Assembly: GCA_002812745.2 (NCBI GenBank)
Contig: NCSJ02000028.1
Location: 163,721 to 227,720, forward strand
DNA length: 64,000 nucleotides
Direction of reading: 5' to 3'
Origin: Scytalidium lignicola
Taxonomy: Eukaryota; Ascomycota; Leotiomycetes
This document shows positions 1 through 11,600 of the stretch, piece after piece (within the stretch, counting starts at the first letter, position 1; every line of letters starts with the position of its first letter). The notes under the pieces are model-generated. The model made no database searches. It saw nothing but the letters and a program-made list of their open reading frames with translations, and had not been told where the DNA came from. A program made the position numbers and the translations under genes.

Positions 1-808
1 GTACAGCACAATTCACTTAAGGGCATACGTACGCAGGCTTTTATGATATGTCACAACTGACCATCTCTCCTTGACTCATGCACTCTCGACGCGGGAATAG
101 GCATGTCATGAAGTACAGAACAGTACTGTAAGGTGTGGGTGGCTGAGTGAGTGCTCCCATCTGCCTCCCTCCTCCTTCCCAAAGCGCTTGACTTATATTA
201 GGATGGGTACGAGAACGGACAGCTGCAGTATACCCGGTCGCCGGTACAAATTACATGCAGTTGATCTCTTGTTGTTCGGCTTCCTGATTTACGAGGTGTG
301 TATGAGAGCCTGTTTCGACAATCCGATTGGTGGGTGTCTTGCAAGTGCAACGTTATTCTTCCACTAGTGCTGCGGGCCAGGCCGTTCCGACGACAGATTA
401 CGAATACAACTTTGGGTGCGGAGGTTGCATAACAACAACAAAAAGAGATCATGGCAGCATGGGAGCATGATGCTTCGGTAAATTCGGTATTTACGAGGTG
501 TGGAGAGAGTTAACTTCGTTGCCCGCTTTTCGAGTTATGACCTGTCGAATATACCTCTCGGCACGGATCCCAGGATATGTCATGAGCAGCATAACTTACG
601 GATATACTTACGGATATACTTTCCTGTATCGTGCGAAGACAGTCATAAGTGGGCAAAGGACAGGGTAAATATGTCGTTGGAATTCCAACATCACACTCTT
701 CATCCCACGATACCAACAAATATCGACCGTATGTGCACAACTAGAACATGAGACACAGGGATTTTGGACACGATATCTAAATGTGTCAAGCAAGAACAGG
801 TATGGTTT
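1..808. other. intergenic, no gene seen
   Basis: No convincing coding region on either strand; the short open frames have no recognisable domain or splice-consistent continuation. The one structure seen is a tandem 12-base duplication near 594-617. Confidence 0.6.
594..617. repeat. tandem 12-bp duplication
   Basis: The unit ACTTACGGATAT occurs twice back to back. It lies beyond the 3' end of the P450 gene on the opposite strand. No function is implied. Confidence 0.7.
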
Positions 809-2723
809 TCAAAATCGCAGCCTAGCAATAACCTCCAAGTTTTTCTGCTTGTTCAGGAAATAATTTGTAGTTTGCCATTCCAAATCCGGAGTCGCCAGCT
901 CGAACTCAAAAGTGCGGAAAAGTTGGGGAAGGAGCTTCCATATCTGTGAGAACGATATCTTTTTTTTCGTCGTTAGTATACACGTAATTGGTTCTTCGGG
1001 TTCTACCACTCCGGTATCCCGTTGGGTAATTGTAAATCTTACATTCTTTCCAATACAAGTCCTCGGACCCATGCCAAATTGGAACATGTATCGATCCATA
1101 TTTTTTGCATTTTCGGTGAACCAGCGATTCGGATTGAACTGATCAGCATCAGCGCCAAATATATCCTTATTGTAATGTAATACGCCTGCGTTCATCCCGA
1201 CTCTGTATCCTTCCGGTATGAATTTACCGGCGATCTCGCAGCCTCCAGGAGGTACATGCCTCGGAAGGAGCATGGAAACGCTGGGCCAAAGTCTCATGCT
1301 CTCCTTGCAGCAGGCTGAGAAATACGGCAAGTGTGTAGTCGCATCAGTGTAACGAATATTTGGCGTAAAGAGACCATTCTTGTATGCCTCATCAATTTCT
1401 CTGATTACCTCGTGGTAACAAAGAGGGTTCTTGAGGAGGTAGTATATGATAGCTCTAAAAGCGATAGCAGTAGTGTCACTGCCAGCAAATCTGTAGCAAC
1501 AGTATGAGTCCTGTGTTGGGATCGAATTAAGACGAGGAGGAATGAAATATCCTTACAAAGCGATATATGCCTCTTGCTCAATATCAGCTAGTTTGAAGTC
1601 CACCTTCTCTCCCTTTTCTGCGTAAATGTCGAAAAACTTGGCCAAAAGGTCTTTGCGAGCTCCAGTATAGGTTCCCGAATTTATTTCATCTAACCTCCGT
1701 TTGACACAATATCTCCCATATGACTCCATGTTGGTTATACACGGCAAGGCCCGTCGTATGGAAGGAATCACGAGGCCAAAAACGCTATTCAAGTCTCGTA
1801 AGTATGGAGGTAAGATACAGTTCATAGTCAAGATGGGCACGAGAGTGTCAAGGTTGGCTATAAACCCTCCATGGTCGTGCCGATACTCCATAAAACCAAA
1901 CATCTTTCCGAAGAAGAATTCCCCGAGAATGTCGAAGGCGTACCTAGGACGGACATTAATACAACCTTTTTTCATATTATATTATTACCGTCCACAGATA
2001 TTTCTCTCATACATTTGGACCCATAGACCAATGTCAAAGGCTTCACCTCTTGTTGCGAACTCTGCCGTCCTTTTTATGAACATATCTGAGCAAGTGTCGA
2101 TATGGACCTCGGATTCAAGTACAGATGTCATCGAATAAACGTTGCTCACGATACGCCTGCGTTGGCTGTGTGCGGTTTCATCCAGTTCGGTGAACAAATC
2201 GGGATGAGTACCTAATAGTTCTAGCACTCCCACGCAAAACTGTTCAAATAAAATAGTTCGTGTACTTACCGAAAGACCCTCTAAAGGGGAGATAAAAATC
2301 AGTCTATCCAACTTATAAGTATATTTTTGAATATGGAGAGAACAAGATTTAAACCTTGGTGAATGCAGTTTTAGCCCCGTATATGAGATTCAAAGCCGTC
2401 GGGTCGGCCACGCTTATCTCGGTAGGAGCGATCCTCACGAGAGGTCCTATTTTTCCATATTAACCAATTTACAAAAGTACTGACGAGTCCATACCATATC
2501 GCTCATGTAAAAGGCGTGCATCTCTATCAGATCTTCCCCCTATCTGACTAAGATACCAGAATCTAGTTATGGATGCTCCAAAAGGCCCTGGGATATGTCT
2601 CAAGTGGTGGAAGAATTGGGAATACAATGCCCATGCAATATAGTATAAGACGATCCCGGCACCGCAAATCTCAAGGGCAAGGGTGCAGCAACTACTTGAC
2701 AGAGTTGGGAATGCCATATTCAT
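809..2723 (-). CDS. cytochrome P450 monooxygenase, multi-exon
   Basis: A microsomal-type fungal P450, a haem-thiolate monooxygenase acting with NADPH-P450 reductase at the ER. The N terminus has a hydrophobic anchor followed by the proline hinge RHIPGPFG. After splicing I read HERYGPLVRIAP, then YAFDILGEFFFGKMFGF, the I-helix AGSDTT, the K-helix KESMR (ExxR), NPNRW, and the haem loop FGMGPRTCIGKN with its Cys ligand. GT-AG introns are visible at about 2447-2494, 1930-1995, 1500-1555 and just after GKN. The last of these keeps the frame open, so an unspliced reading gains a false insert before ISFSQIWKLLPQLF. The junction around 2250-2354 is not resolved. The order and wording of motifs resemble the pisatin demethylase/benzoate hydroxylase-like group (inference). 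No biosynthetic-cluster partners are nearby, so the substrate is unknown. The start is taken at 2723; an upstream Met at 2810 is in frame. Confidence 0.85.
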
Positions 2724-5700
2724 AAACAAAAGAAGCCGAAATAAGTAAGAGCAAACAGTTTGATAGTTGTGCAAAGCGGTATAGGTAGAATCTAGACAAA
2801 GAAAGCGCAAGATATCTTCAACGAAAGCTTATCAAGCCAGTTATGCTGCTTCTTGTGAGTGACCAACCTAGGTAGATCTAAAGATATATATCATGAGTCC
2901 AAGAAACCGTGTTGGTCATCTCATCATTCCCGATCTCAATACCTCAATTGTTGTTTGTGTATGAGATGTAGCTCAAAATGATAATGTCTAGATCAAACAA
3001 AGAAAATTGAAAGCCACAAATGATATTATAAGCTGCCATTGGCTTATGATCGAGTGATAATGGAAGGCTGATATCTAAGACAGAACAAAATATATTATTG
3101 GTTCTAATCCTCCAATGATCTGCTGATGAGTGTATCATTAACTGCTACATAAAATCCGAGGATATGGTAAATACAACCAAAAGAACCAAGTGGTGTTGCA
3201 GTTAAAGCCTTGACTGACTCGTGGTAATAATGGTTTCTTCAAAGAGAACAAAGAAATCAAGCAGATTTGTCTAGGCTCAATGGACTGGATTGATCCAGCT
3301 TCAATATAACCAGTCCATAGGATTGTCGTCTTCCACATATTGGTGGCTGTAATGGCTGGCTTCTTGATGCCTTTGACATTAGTAAGCCAGTAGTGCAGTG
3401 GTTCGTGACCTGCAGGGTGGATATGGAACACCCTCTTTTCGCTGCTTCGAAATTTGGAAACATTAGTGGCAGTTGCCCATCAGCCACGATGTGTTTGTTG
3501 CCTCTATCTTGGGTACGAAATGCATATTACACGTTTGGATAGTAGACACTCTTATTACTAACAAAATAATTCTGTTTTAAGAAAGTATATAACAAGGCCA
3601 GTAGCCATCTTACTTTAACGGAGCCTGAACGAAGCAGAGTTGCAGAATACTGAAGGTATCGGCCACGGAAGCGAGGTATGAGTGAGATACTGAAGCACCC
3701 ACTATGCACCAACGAACCGCAAATAAACCTCATAATTCCTTGTAGCTGGTCAGAATCAGCAGCACTTTTTGTTGCTATTATTTCAGGTATGGTGAATTAC
3801 CGTACTAAACGAGCCTGACGTCTGCAAATCAATGGCTTATAGGACTCTGTGTTTAGATCTGTTGCAACTGGCGATACTCATCAACCATGTCAGCAAGTTT
3901 GTCTCTAGCCAAAAGCAAATGATTTGTGAGTTAGACATGCGGATTGCGTTTGTGTCATGGATGTGATAGAAACAATATGGTACGAGGTCAGTTGATATGG
4001 AGGGTAACTTGAATGATGCATTCAAGCACCAGCAGCGCGAGAGTTGGGGAACAAGCAGTCGGTCTGCAACTCTACCAGCAGATCTCTGATCTATGCTGTT
4101 GGTGATATGACTAGAACTGCGTGTGATAATAACGCATAACTTCAAATGCGACACCTTCCAGGTTGAGATACTGAACACTTGATCAGAATATGGGCTGCCG
4201 CGGGTAACGGAATGGGCCTAACAATGCCTCATGTTGAGAATGAGTAAGGAGACGTGGAAAGAGTTAATACCATGCTGCCCCGCCCAGATGCGTTGTTGCA
4301 CCGACTTGCGATGGGGAAGGTGCCGGAGAACTTCCGATGTCCGAAGAATGTCATGAATGTTGGTTCCATATAAGATTCTGAGGAACCAACATGTTACACA
4401 GAACTAACGGCCGGAAGATCAAAGGCACTCTAATACTGACAAGTGGGCGAGGTCAACAAGGACGAATCACAGAGCTGCGATGAGTCCCGGTAAAATGCCA
4501 ACTGCAAGATGTCCCTTTTGCCGAGACGAGCCCAGGTCCCTTTCGTACTTTCCGTATTTGAGCCCTGCAGGGCAGGCCTCTGCTTCAAACCTGGTCATCT
4601 TAATACCACTCCTTGGAAGGGAGTGCAGACATGCAAGGAACCTCAACGGTGACTCCCACATGCCTTGATGTGTTTTAATGCAACAAACAAAGACGCATGA
4701 CTAAGTTACTCTGGCATGGTCCGCCACTTCCGAATATCCAACAGTAGTGGATAAGCAATAGGATTCAGTAGATAGTCACGATAGTATCACTACGTTTCAA
4801 CATGTCGCGCTTGTGAGCTTGGCAACGAGACATCGATGCACGTTAATTGGGAAATATGGAGACGAGGATACGTATCATTGAGTGATTTGAAAGAAATCTC
4901 GATTCCTGCCCCGGCTCGTGCTTTATGGTTAAGAGTATCAAGCGCTCGTGGCGCGAAGACTACTTGCCCTAGTGGATCTCCAGAAGCGTTTTTTTTTCTG
5001 GTAAGGTAGCATTGCTAGATTCAAACTAAAGCCCAGAAGGCGTCGACCGATGAGCGTTGTTTGGTGTTTCTCCTGCTCCACTGTTTTAAGATGTCCTAGT
5101 CACAATAAACAGTAACGCCTCCGCGGGTGATCTGGTCAAGTAGCAGTGCATCTAGCCCAGCATTATCTGCAAGCCACTATCACATTAAGCGCAACCGCCT
5201 CGCCTGGATAATAGACGCAGGCAGCACTAGAGCGTGAATTTCAACAAGAGGATGAAAACTTTTGCACGCGACTGCTCGTAGTTATCAAATTCCATGTTGA
5301 AAACATAACCATTTTGGCCAGGATATTCTTTCTTGCTCACACCCAGAACTCGTCTGGGTTGGGAGGGCTGAAGTCGTCGTGACACAGCAGCTGAGCCGAT
5401 ATTAAGCAGGCAATCGAGATAAAAGTGCAATTAAGCGATTTGGTTTGCTTGGACTAAACTCCGAGAGGGTGTGCAGCCGACGGGAGGATGCATTTCAGCG
5501 CCTAAGTGCCGCCTTGATTGGTCTCGCTTGGTGCAGCCCTGCATTAGATCCTACCACTAAGACGACGCGATCGCGACATCCAGTCAAAAGCTCGCACCCA
5601 CCCTCTTCTCTCTCTTCTCTCCAGGGGTTCCTGCCGGCCCCTCCATGGTCAAGACGCAATCGACATAATCCTGTCTGCAAGAGCTACTGTACTGTAGTAT

Positions 5701-6396
5701 TCTTCGGAGAACTCCTCCCTCAGCCGTCGGGGAGGACGACGCAGTCTTGATATCCTTCCGCACGCGGCCAGTGCAGTCCGACCAGCCGTAAAGAGTAATG
5801 ACGCGCCCCCAGAAAGCCACCCGACAACTCGGGTCCAGGCGACTAGCCATTCAGTCGGTAACCGTCCAGGATGACTCGGGCTGTGAGTGGTCGAGCAATT
5901 GTGAGTCGGTGGCACAAGCGGTACACACGGGGGGATGTCACCAAGCAAGACAGAGGCAAAGCTGCCATTGTACTCCAAGTAGAAAAACGGGCGAGGTGGT
6001 ACCGCGAGATAGGTATCCCTTTCTTGAAGGCAGCTGCAGCCGCAGTAGAAAACTCATTTCTCCGCTCTCCTGCCAGTACCGGCGGCGTAGAACGCCCCCA
6101 GGGACGCCCAGCTTTCATTCAGTTCATATATCTTGCTAGCTCCGCCCATCCCAAGCCATTTTTTCATTCCCACCTATTTCATTACAACTGAAAAAAGATT
6201 AAACAATCCCATTGATACTCTTTGTGTTTTTTTCCTTCTTCTTTTACTTTTCTTAGAAGACAGTCTTTGACAGACTGGTATATGCCTCAGCGAGTCCTAT
6301 CGCCTTAACGAGGCTGAGCGCTGAGACTTACAACACCTCACTCCCAATGGTGTTTCATTATCGACCAGGAACAGCCTCCATCGTTTTATAGTTAAA
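2724..6396. other. long gene-poor intergenic region
   Basis: About 3.7 kb with only short, unconnected open frames, none with a recognisable domain. The last ~200 bases before 6397 include a pyrimidine-rich tract (about 6221-6260), which fits a promoter/5' leader for the downstream membrane-protein gene. No tRNA or repeat family was recognised. Confidence 0.5.
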
Positions 6397-8239
6397 ATGA
6401 ATAAACACATGGCCATCTCGCGAGCCTTCTTAATCCTCTTATTCTTCATACACCAAATTTCTGCTTTGCAGGTAACCCCAAACTCGCCATGCGCTCACCT
6501 ATGCATGAACGATCCGACTCAAGACCCGTCCGATCCCAATGTCTCGAACACATATGACAACGAGATAACATGCACGGATTCATCTTTTGACACGTCTGCT
6601 GTTGGCCAAAAATTCAAGTCTTGTTTGAGCTGTCTCAGAAATAGCACAGCAAGTGGATCGGGGGAGAGTGATCAGTCATGGTTCCTCTGTAAGCATGTTT
6701 TAGACAGAGAGACTGTTATCAATCCAATACTAATATATATATTCTAACCAAGATAACCTTCGGTTTGCACTGGACTCATGCCTGTTCGGTTTTCCCAACA
6801 CTACAGACCAGCTCAAGGACTCTCCTTGCTCCACTAGTTATTCTTGTGGCCCATTACAGACTGCTCTTGAAGATGGCAACCTCGTTCCAGGTAACGGGTC
6901 CGAGTTCTCATACTGCAGTGCCGATGGCAATGCTGTTATGGGCTCCGCTTTATCAGTCTGCAGAAACTGTCTACAAGAGACTCCTGATGAGCAATACCTT
7001 GCAAACTGTACGTACTGTACATTCTAAATTATTAACAACTCCAACTTGATAAAAACTGACAGTCCTCCCATAGTTCTCACAGCAGTACAAGCAGGATGTT
7101 CCCAACGTCCGTCTTCTTCTCTTGTTATTGGGCTGCAAGGCTCTCTGTTCGCAACAACTCCAGTTAACGCCACCTTCCCGGGAGACAATGGGTCCCATCC
7201 CAAACACAAAGGCCTCGCCCAAGGAGCTATAATTGGTATTGTTGTTGGCTCAGTTGCTGCCGTCATTATTTGCAGTGTGATCTTTTTTATTTGCCGACGG
7301 AAAGCACATAATCGAAAGAATATGAAGCAGCTACGATCTCCCTTGGACCCGCGTTTCGGCGCTCCAAACATCACTGCGCCAAACGACGGATCATTTACTA
7401 CTCCATCGACGAGCCCAGGTTTTGTCGTTAAGCAGTACCGTGGTTCTGTTCTTACAACAAAAGAGATGGATGCCTTGAACGGAGGTTATGCATTTCCTGA
7501 GCAAAGCCCCAATAGTTTTATCGATGCTCATGCTCATCGGGAAGGCACGCTACCAGGATACTCACCTGCACAAATCCCTACTCACCAAGCTTATATTCCT
7601 CACACTGGTCCAACATCGCCCGCAAGTGGTAACTTGATAAACGAAAATGCATACCAACTTGACACTTATGGATCACCCGAGTCTTCACCTAAGAACTATC
7701 CAGGTTCTATTCCCACTACTGCTACCACTTCTACAGCTTCGACTCCCAACTTCGACCTCGGACATCCTCCACGCTCAATTTCTCGTAATCGTTATACGAA
7801 GTCTGAACCAAAATATTCACCTGCACCACTCATCACACCATCGACCATCTACCGGTCAGTCACTCCAAATGTCCAGACGGCACGTTCACTGCCTGGCTGG
7901 AATTCAACTCCCCAAGGCACATCACAACCACCTCCACCGCTACCACCAACAGGTCAATATACTCAAGCCAATGAATCCGCAAATCCACCCCAAACGGCTC
8001 AAAAAGTAGGCCGTTCAATCAGCATGAAAGGAATATTCCACAAACCAAACTCCTCGAAAGCTCCCCCACTCGTGATCTCCGGACCACTTCTTAAAGTTGA
8101 AGGCCGGTTTGAGAGCGATTTGGGGGATAAGGAGCGTTGGGAGATTGAGGGACAGAAGATGGAGGAGATGCAACATGCGAATGCCAAGACGCCACAGAGT
8201 GCTGAGAGCGGTCCGGAACAATGGCCGGGAGATTACTAG
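6397..8239 (+). CDS. cysteine-rich single-pass membrane protein (paralog A)
   Basis: Three exons, 6397-6688, 6753-7007 and 7074-8239, with clean GT-AG introns give a predicted protein of 570 residues. Residues about 1-24 look like a signal peptide (LILLFFIHQISA). The next ~200 residues form an extracellular domain with paired cysteines (SCLSCL, SYSCGPL, CRNCL) and several N-glycosylation sequons. A transmembrane segment lies at about 233-256 (GAIIGIVVGSVAAVIICSV), followed at once by CRRK as a cytoplasmic stop-transfer signal. The ~310-residue tail is rich in Ser, Thr, Pro and Tyr, with a polyproline patch PPPPLPP. This layout resembles fungal wall-stress sensors and other single-pass surface proteins, but I recognise no named domain. 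A homolog lies tail to tail at 10120-11600. Function unknown; a surface or wall-sensing role is inference. Confidence 0.85.
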
Positions 8240-9165
8240 TTATTAAAAAAAATATTATCTACGAAGGGTTTACTGGAAACCTAGTATCTTTTGGGTCGGC
8301 TTTTTTCNTTTTTCNTTTTTTATTCTGAAACGGTGTTTTGGAATGGAGGGGTGGAAATTTTTACGGGATTTTTGGAGTATATGTGGATGGAAGAAACTTT
8401 GATGTTTAGCCTTTTGTAACTACTCCTTTGGTGGAGTCTTGGAGTTTGGTACCAGATGATTGGCAATATTAAACTATGAGATTTCCTCAAGCTCACGCAC
8501 ATTATCCTCCTTCCTCTGCACAATGTTTTTGTTGATCTTAATGACTCTGATTCGCTCCATTACCATCAAGTAGTGCAAAGAAAAGTAACTAGGCAATTTG
8601 TATATTCTTTTTGAGAGACAAGCCAATTACTATCACTAAGCACACACATCTAAGCCTCAATCCACACAGCAAGAGATCACAATATCACGCTGAACAGTAG
8701 TTCGGGCCTCAATACAGGTCAATATTATATGCATGTGAACAAAATGATTGATCGGTATTTCTTTCACGTAAGCTGTAACCAATCCCTCCCCTCTCCAAAG
8801 CCCCCCTTTTTCCCAGATCTCCCCCAATTTACGCGCCCTCGTCTCTTCTAGTGTTTTACAAAAAGGCACCTGCGCAGCCTCGGAAACAGAACAATTTACC
8901 CAATAAAAAGACAAAACCAAATTTCGCAAAGAAAGGATTTCCAACTCAGGGCCTTAGCATAATTGACCTTTTCGATTAAAAAACAACCAAACCGTTTTTG
9001 ATTTCCCCAACATTGTAAGGTAGCATGGGTAAGGTCCGCTTCACCATTAAGAGTAAGTTAGTCTGTGATTTAACCTGTAACGTTAACCATTTCCTGAGCA
9101 GCAAAGTCAATTAATTGGTTACGCAGACAAACAGACAGACAGGCAAACTTTTGTCGCGGATTATG

Positions 9166-9368
9166 CGGCCGGATTAAACCTTCTTTTTAATGCATACTTA
9201 TCTAGGAGGATTAAAATACGGCCGGCTTAAACCTTCTTTCTTAGGAGAATTTTAAATCATACACATGCATGTATACATACATACGGCCGTATTACGCACA
9301 CATTTTTTTTTGTTAGACACCACTTTAAATGTTTATTTCAACTTCAATACTTGCGGGATATCCGGCCG
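9166..9368. repeat. four CGGCCG palindromes with imperfect direct repeat
   Basis: CGGCCG occurs at 9166-9171, 9219-9224, 9284-9289 and 9363-9368. The first two head an imperfect direct repeat of about 35-50 bases sharing TTAAACCTTCTTT. The surrounding DNA is AT-rich, so the clustering stands out by eye. CGG/CCG half-sites are the typical contacts of fungal Zn2Cys6 regulators, but binding here is speculation. Confidence 0.6.
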
Positions 9369-9440
9369 CGAGACGGTGAACTTCCCGCTGAGAGTTATTT
9401 TTTTTGTTTGGTTTGGTTTCTCCTTTGGGCGTGGTGATGT

Positions 9441-9478
9441 AGCATCCTTACGCCCCTTACGAAGGAGTAAGCGATGCT
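9441..9478. other. nested inverted repeat (possible hairpin)
   Basis: AGCATC at 9441-9446 pairs with GATGCT at 9473-9478. Inside it CTTAC (9456-9460) pairs with GTAAG (9467-9471) around a six-base loop. A second pairing, CCTTACG with CGTAAGG at 9484-9490, is an alternative. It sits in the shared 3' flank of two convergent genes. A transcript-end role is possible but unsupported. Confidence 0.4.
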
Positions 9479-10119
9479 TGTGCCGTAAGGAAATTACTCT
9501 AGACGGTTAGAAATTGATTGTTGATGAGGTAATTCGCAGTTACTACTGGTTCATAATGTCTATGGCAGAAGCTGGGTCGAGTTTTGGGTAGACGGCTCTG
9601 TAGCCGCTGATGGATGTGATGATGGAAAAGGGCGGGAGAGAAGCCAATCAAAGATGTAAGTGAATAAAAGTGAAAGTGACAACAGAGATCCCGTGCCCCT
9701 CATCTTGCATTGGTACGTTTTGAATTATCTTTGATATATTAAGGTTATTATCCTCCATTAAGCCTCGCTAGGATTATATACACATATGGTATCCTCCTTT
9801 GTGAGATTCGATAGGTAAGGGTATATAATATATAAACCAACCTAACCCTCTGATTCGGTTGAATTCTCCTCGTAAAGTCCCAGCTTTGCTAAGGTTCACT
9901 CACATTACTAAATCCCTCCCTTCATCCCTGCCTAAACCAACCCACCCAATTCGTTAAGATATATAAACNAAAAAAATGCTTTCAGCCATAGGTATTCCCC
10001 TGGTCCTCCTTAACTCCCGCTTAAATAACATGTCGTAGAAGATCCGAGCATTATCTAGCCCGCAATCTAATAAAAATAAAAGGGATCACTTCTATGGTAT
10101 AATTTTCTCAATAACCAGA

Positions 10120-11600
10120 TTATAAAGCATCCCCTCTCCTAGCATCATCTTCCGTCAAGGCATTCCGCATAAATTGCCTTCCATAGCCTGGGTGTGCAAG
10201 GACTGGTGGTGGACTTGCATGCTTGACATCCTGCAACTCGATTCTCTCACCGAAAGGCTCCGGCTCTGGTACCTTCTTATCACGGTCTCCAGCTCCGCTA
10301 AAACTGCCTTTCCTGTCAAGTGGCCACTCCTGCATCGTTTGAACTGCATCCAATCCCGAGACGGGGCTGGTGTATTGGCTTGTGTACGGACTAAAGTAGG
10401 CTTTCTCACCCATAGCACTTGCTGGAGATTCATCCTCGATGTGACGATCCGCCCATGGTCGTCCTTGGTGCAATGGTCTTTGACTTTGTGGGCTGTCGAA
10501 AAACCCTCCTGCACTGACATTCCCGCTGCTGAATCCTGCTCCATGAGATGTCATTTGCTGCTCCTCAAACCACTTAGCATAGCCACTTTCTCTTTGATGG
10601 CGGGCAATTTCGGCTCTGCGACGTCGTCTTCCTCTGCAGACGATACAGAATCCGGTAGAGACTAGGATTAGAACAACGCCTGCCACCACGACACCAACTA
10701 TTTCTCCAAGTGATAAAGGACCGTGGTGAGACGATGAAGGCAGGCTGGGTAGTGATGACGAAGGGTTTGTTATGTTGACGGGAACATTGGAGAATACAGT
10801 CCCTTGAATGGAGAGTAAGTGACCCGGGGCTGGTGTCTGGATACATGCTGCATCTAAAGCAGTAACAACTATGAGCCGAAGTTAGTTACGGCAGATTGTT
10901 ATAACCTGATGCAATACACATACAGTTATTTATGTAGAATTGATCAGTATTCACCGACAAGCAAGTCTGGCAATTCGGGAGTTCATAAGTGTATAAGTCA
11001 GCGCAATAACCATATGCACTGGTATTCTGCGCAAGTGCATCGAATTCGAAAGCACTTTGCACTAGTCCACAGGATCGACTGGAAACCAGTCAGTATGAGA
11101 GCTTATTGTCTATCACAAAAGGCATATACTGCTCACCTTGTAGCGCATGGTGAGGTTCCAATATCGGTATTGTTAGGATATCCAAAAACACACCAGCTCA
11201 CAGCGTATCTTAAATTATCTTTAGAGAAGGGGTCAGCTATGTACTTTTAAGGAAGAACCATAATAATAGAGAATAAATAAAAGGCTAGAAAGGCCCAAAG
11301 ACACTCACATAGACCAAGCTGAAGATCCGTCAGACCGCTTTCAGAATCCGTCTGGTTGCTAGAGAGTTGACAGTTGATACAAGACACGAAAGTTGGACCC
11401 AAGGAACTGCCATAGCCTCCATAACCCGTACCAGACGAGTAATCAGCATCATTGCAAGGGATCTCTTCTCCGGAGGTGCCGCCCAAAGTATTTCCGCATT
11501 GTGTTGCACATTGTGTGTTCAGGTTTGCCCAGAGCGCCTGGCTTGGGACTGCGAGAAAGGTAAGGGCGAGGAGAATCGTCGAGCTGAAAAACGAATGCAT
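10120..11600 (-). CDS. cysteine-rich single-pass membrane protein (paralog B)
   Basis: Four exons, 11309-11600, 11137-11218, 10924-11078 and 10120-10868, predict 425 residues. It shares clear homology and architecture with the gene at 6397-8239: signal peptide (about 1-22), cysteine-rich ectodomain, the block YNLRYAVSWC aligning with YNLRFALDSC of paralog A, CQTCL aligning with CRNCL, and a transmembrane helix at about 231-253 (EIVGVVVAGVVLILVSTGFC) followed by a run of arginines. The first exon is 292 bases in both genes and ends in the same phase. The last intron also falls at the same place (INN/F against LAN/F). Paralog B has one extra intron in the ectodomain and a much shorter cytoplasmic tail (about 170 residues). 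Function unknown; a cell-surface role is inferred. Confidence 0.85.

Larger units (their letters stand above)
8240..10119. other. intergenic between tail-to-tail paralogs
   Basis: About 1.9 kb of 3'-flanking DNA for both membrane-protein genes. It has ambiguous bases at 8308, 8315 and 9969, T-runs, an AT-rich 9.7-10.1 kb part, four CGGCCG sites (9166-9368), an imperfect direct repeat and a nested hairpin near 9441-9478. No coding region could be supported. Confidence 0.55.

Noticed and set aside
809..2810. P450 as a pseudogene
   Set aside because: Breaks between coding pieces coincide with GT-AG introns and all P450 motifs are present; only one junction is unresolved.
4480..4668. 62-codon frame with a CPFC pair
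   Set aside because: A lone CxxC with no second metal pair and no splice continuation; the opposite strand is equally open.
7930..7960. LPPTG as a bacterial-type sortase signal in paralog A
   Set aside because: It lies in the predicted cytoplasmic tail, fungi lack sortases, and there is no hydrophobic stretch after it.
9025..9060. ATGGGTAAGGTCCGC start resembling a ribosomal-protein beginning
   Set aside because: The frame closes quickly and no downstream exon with a conserved sequence was found.
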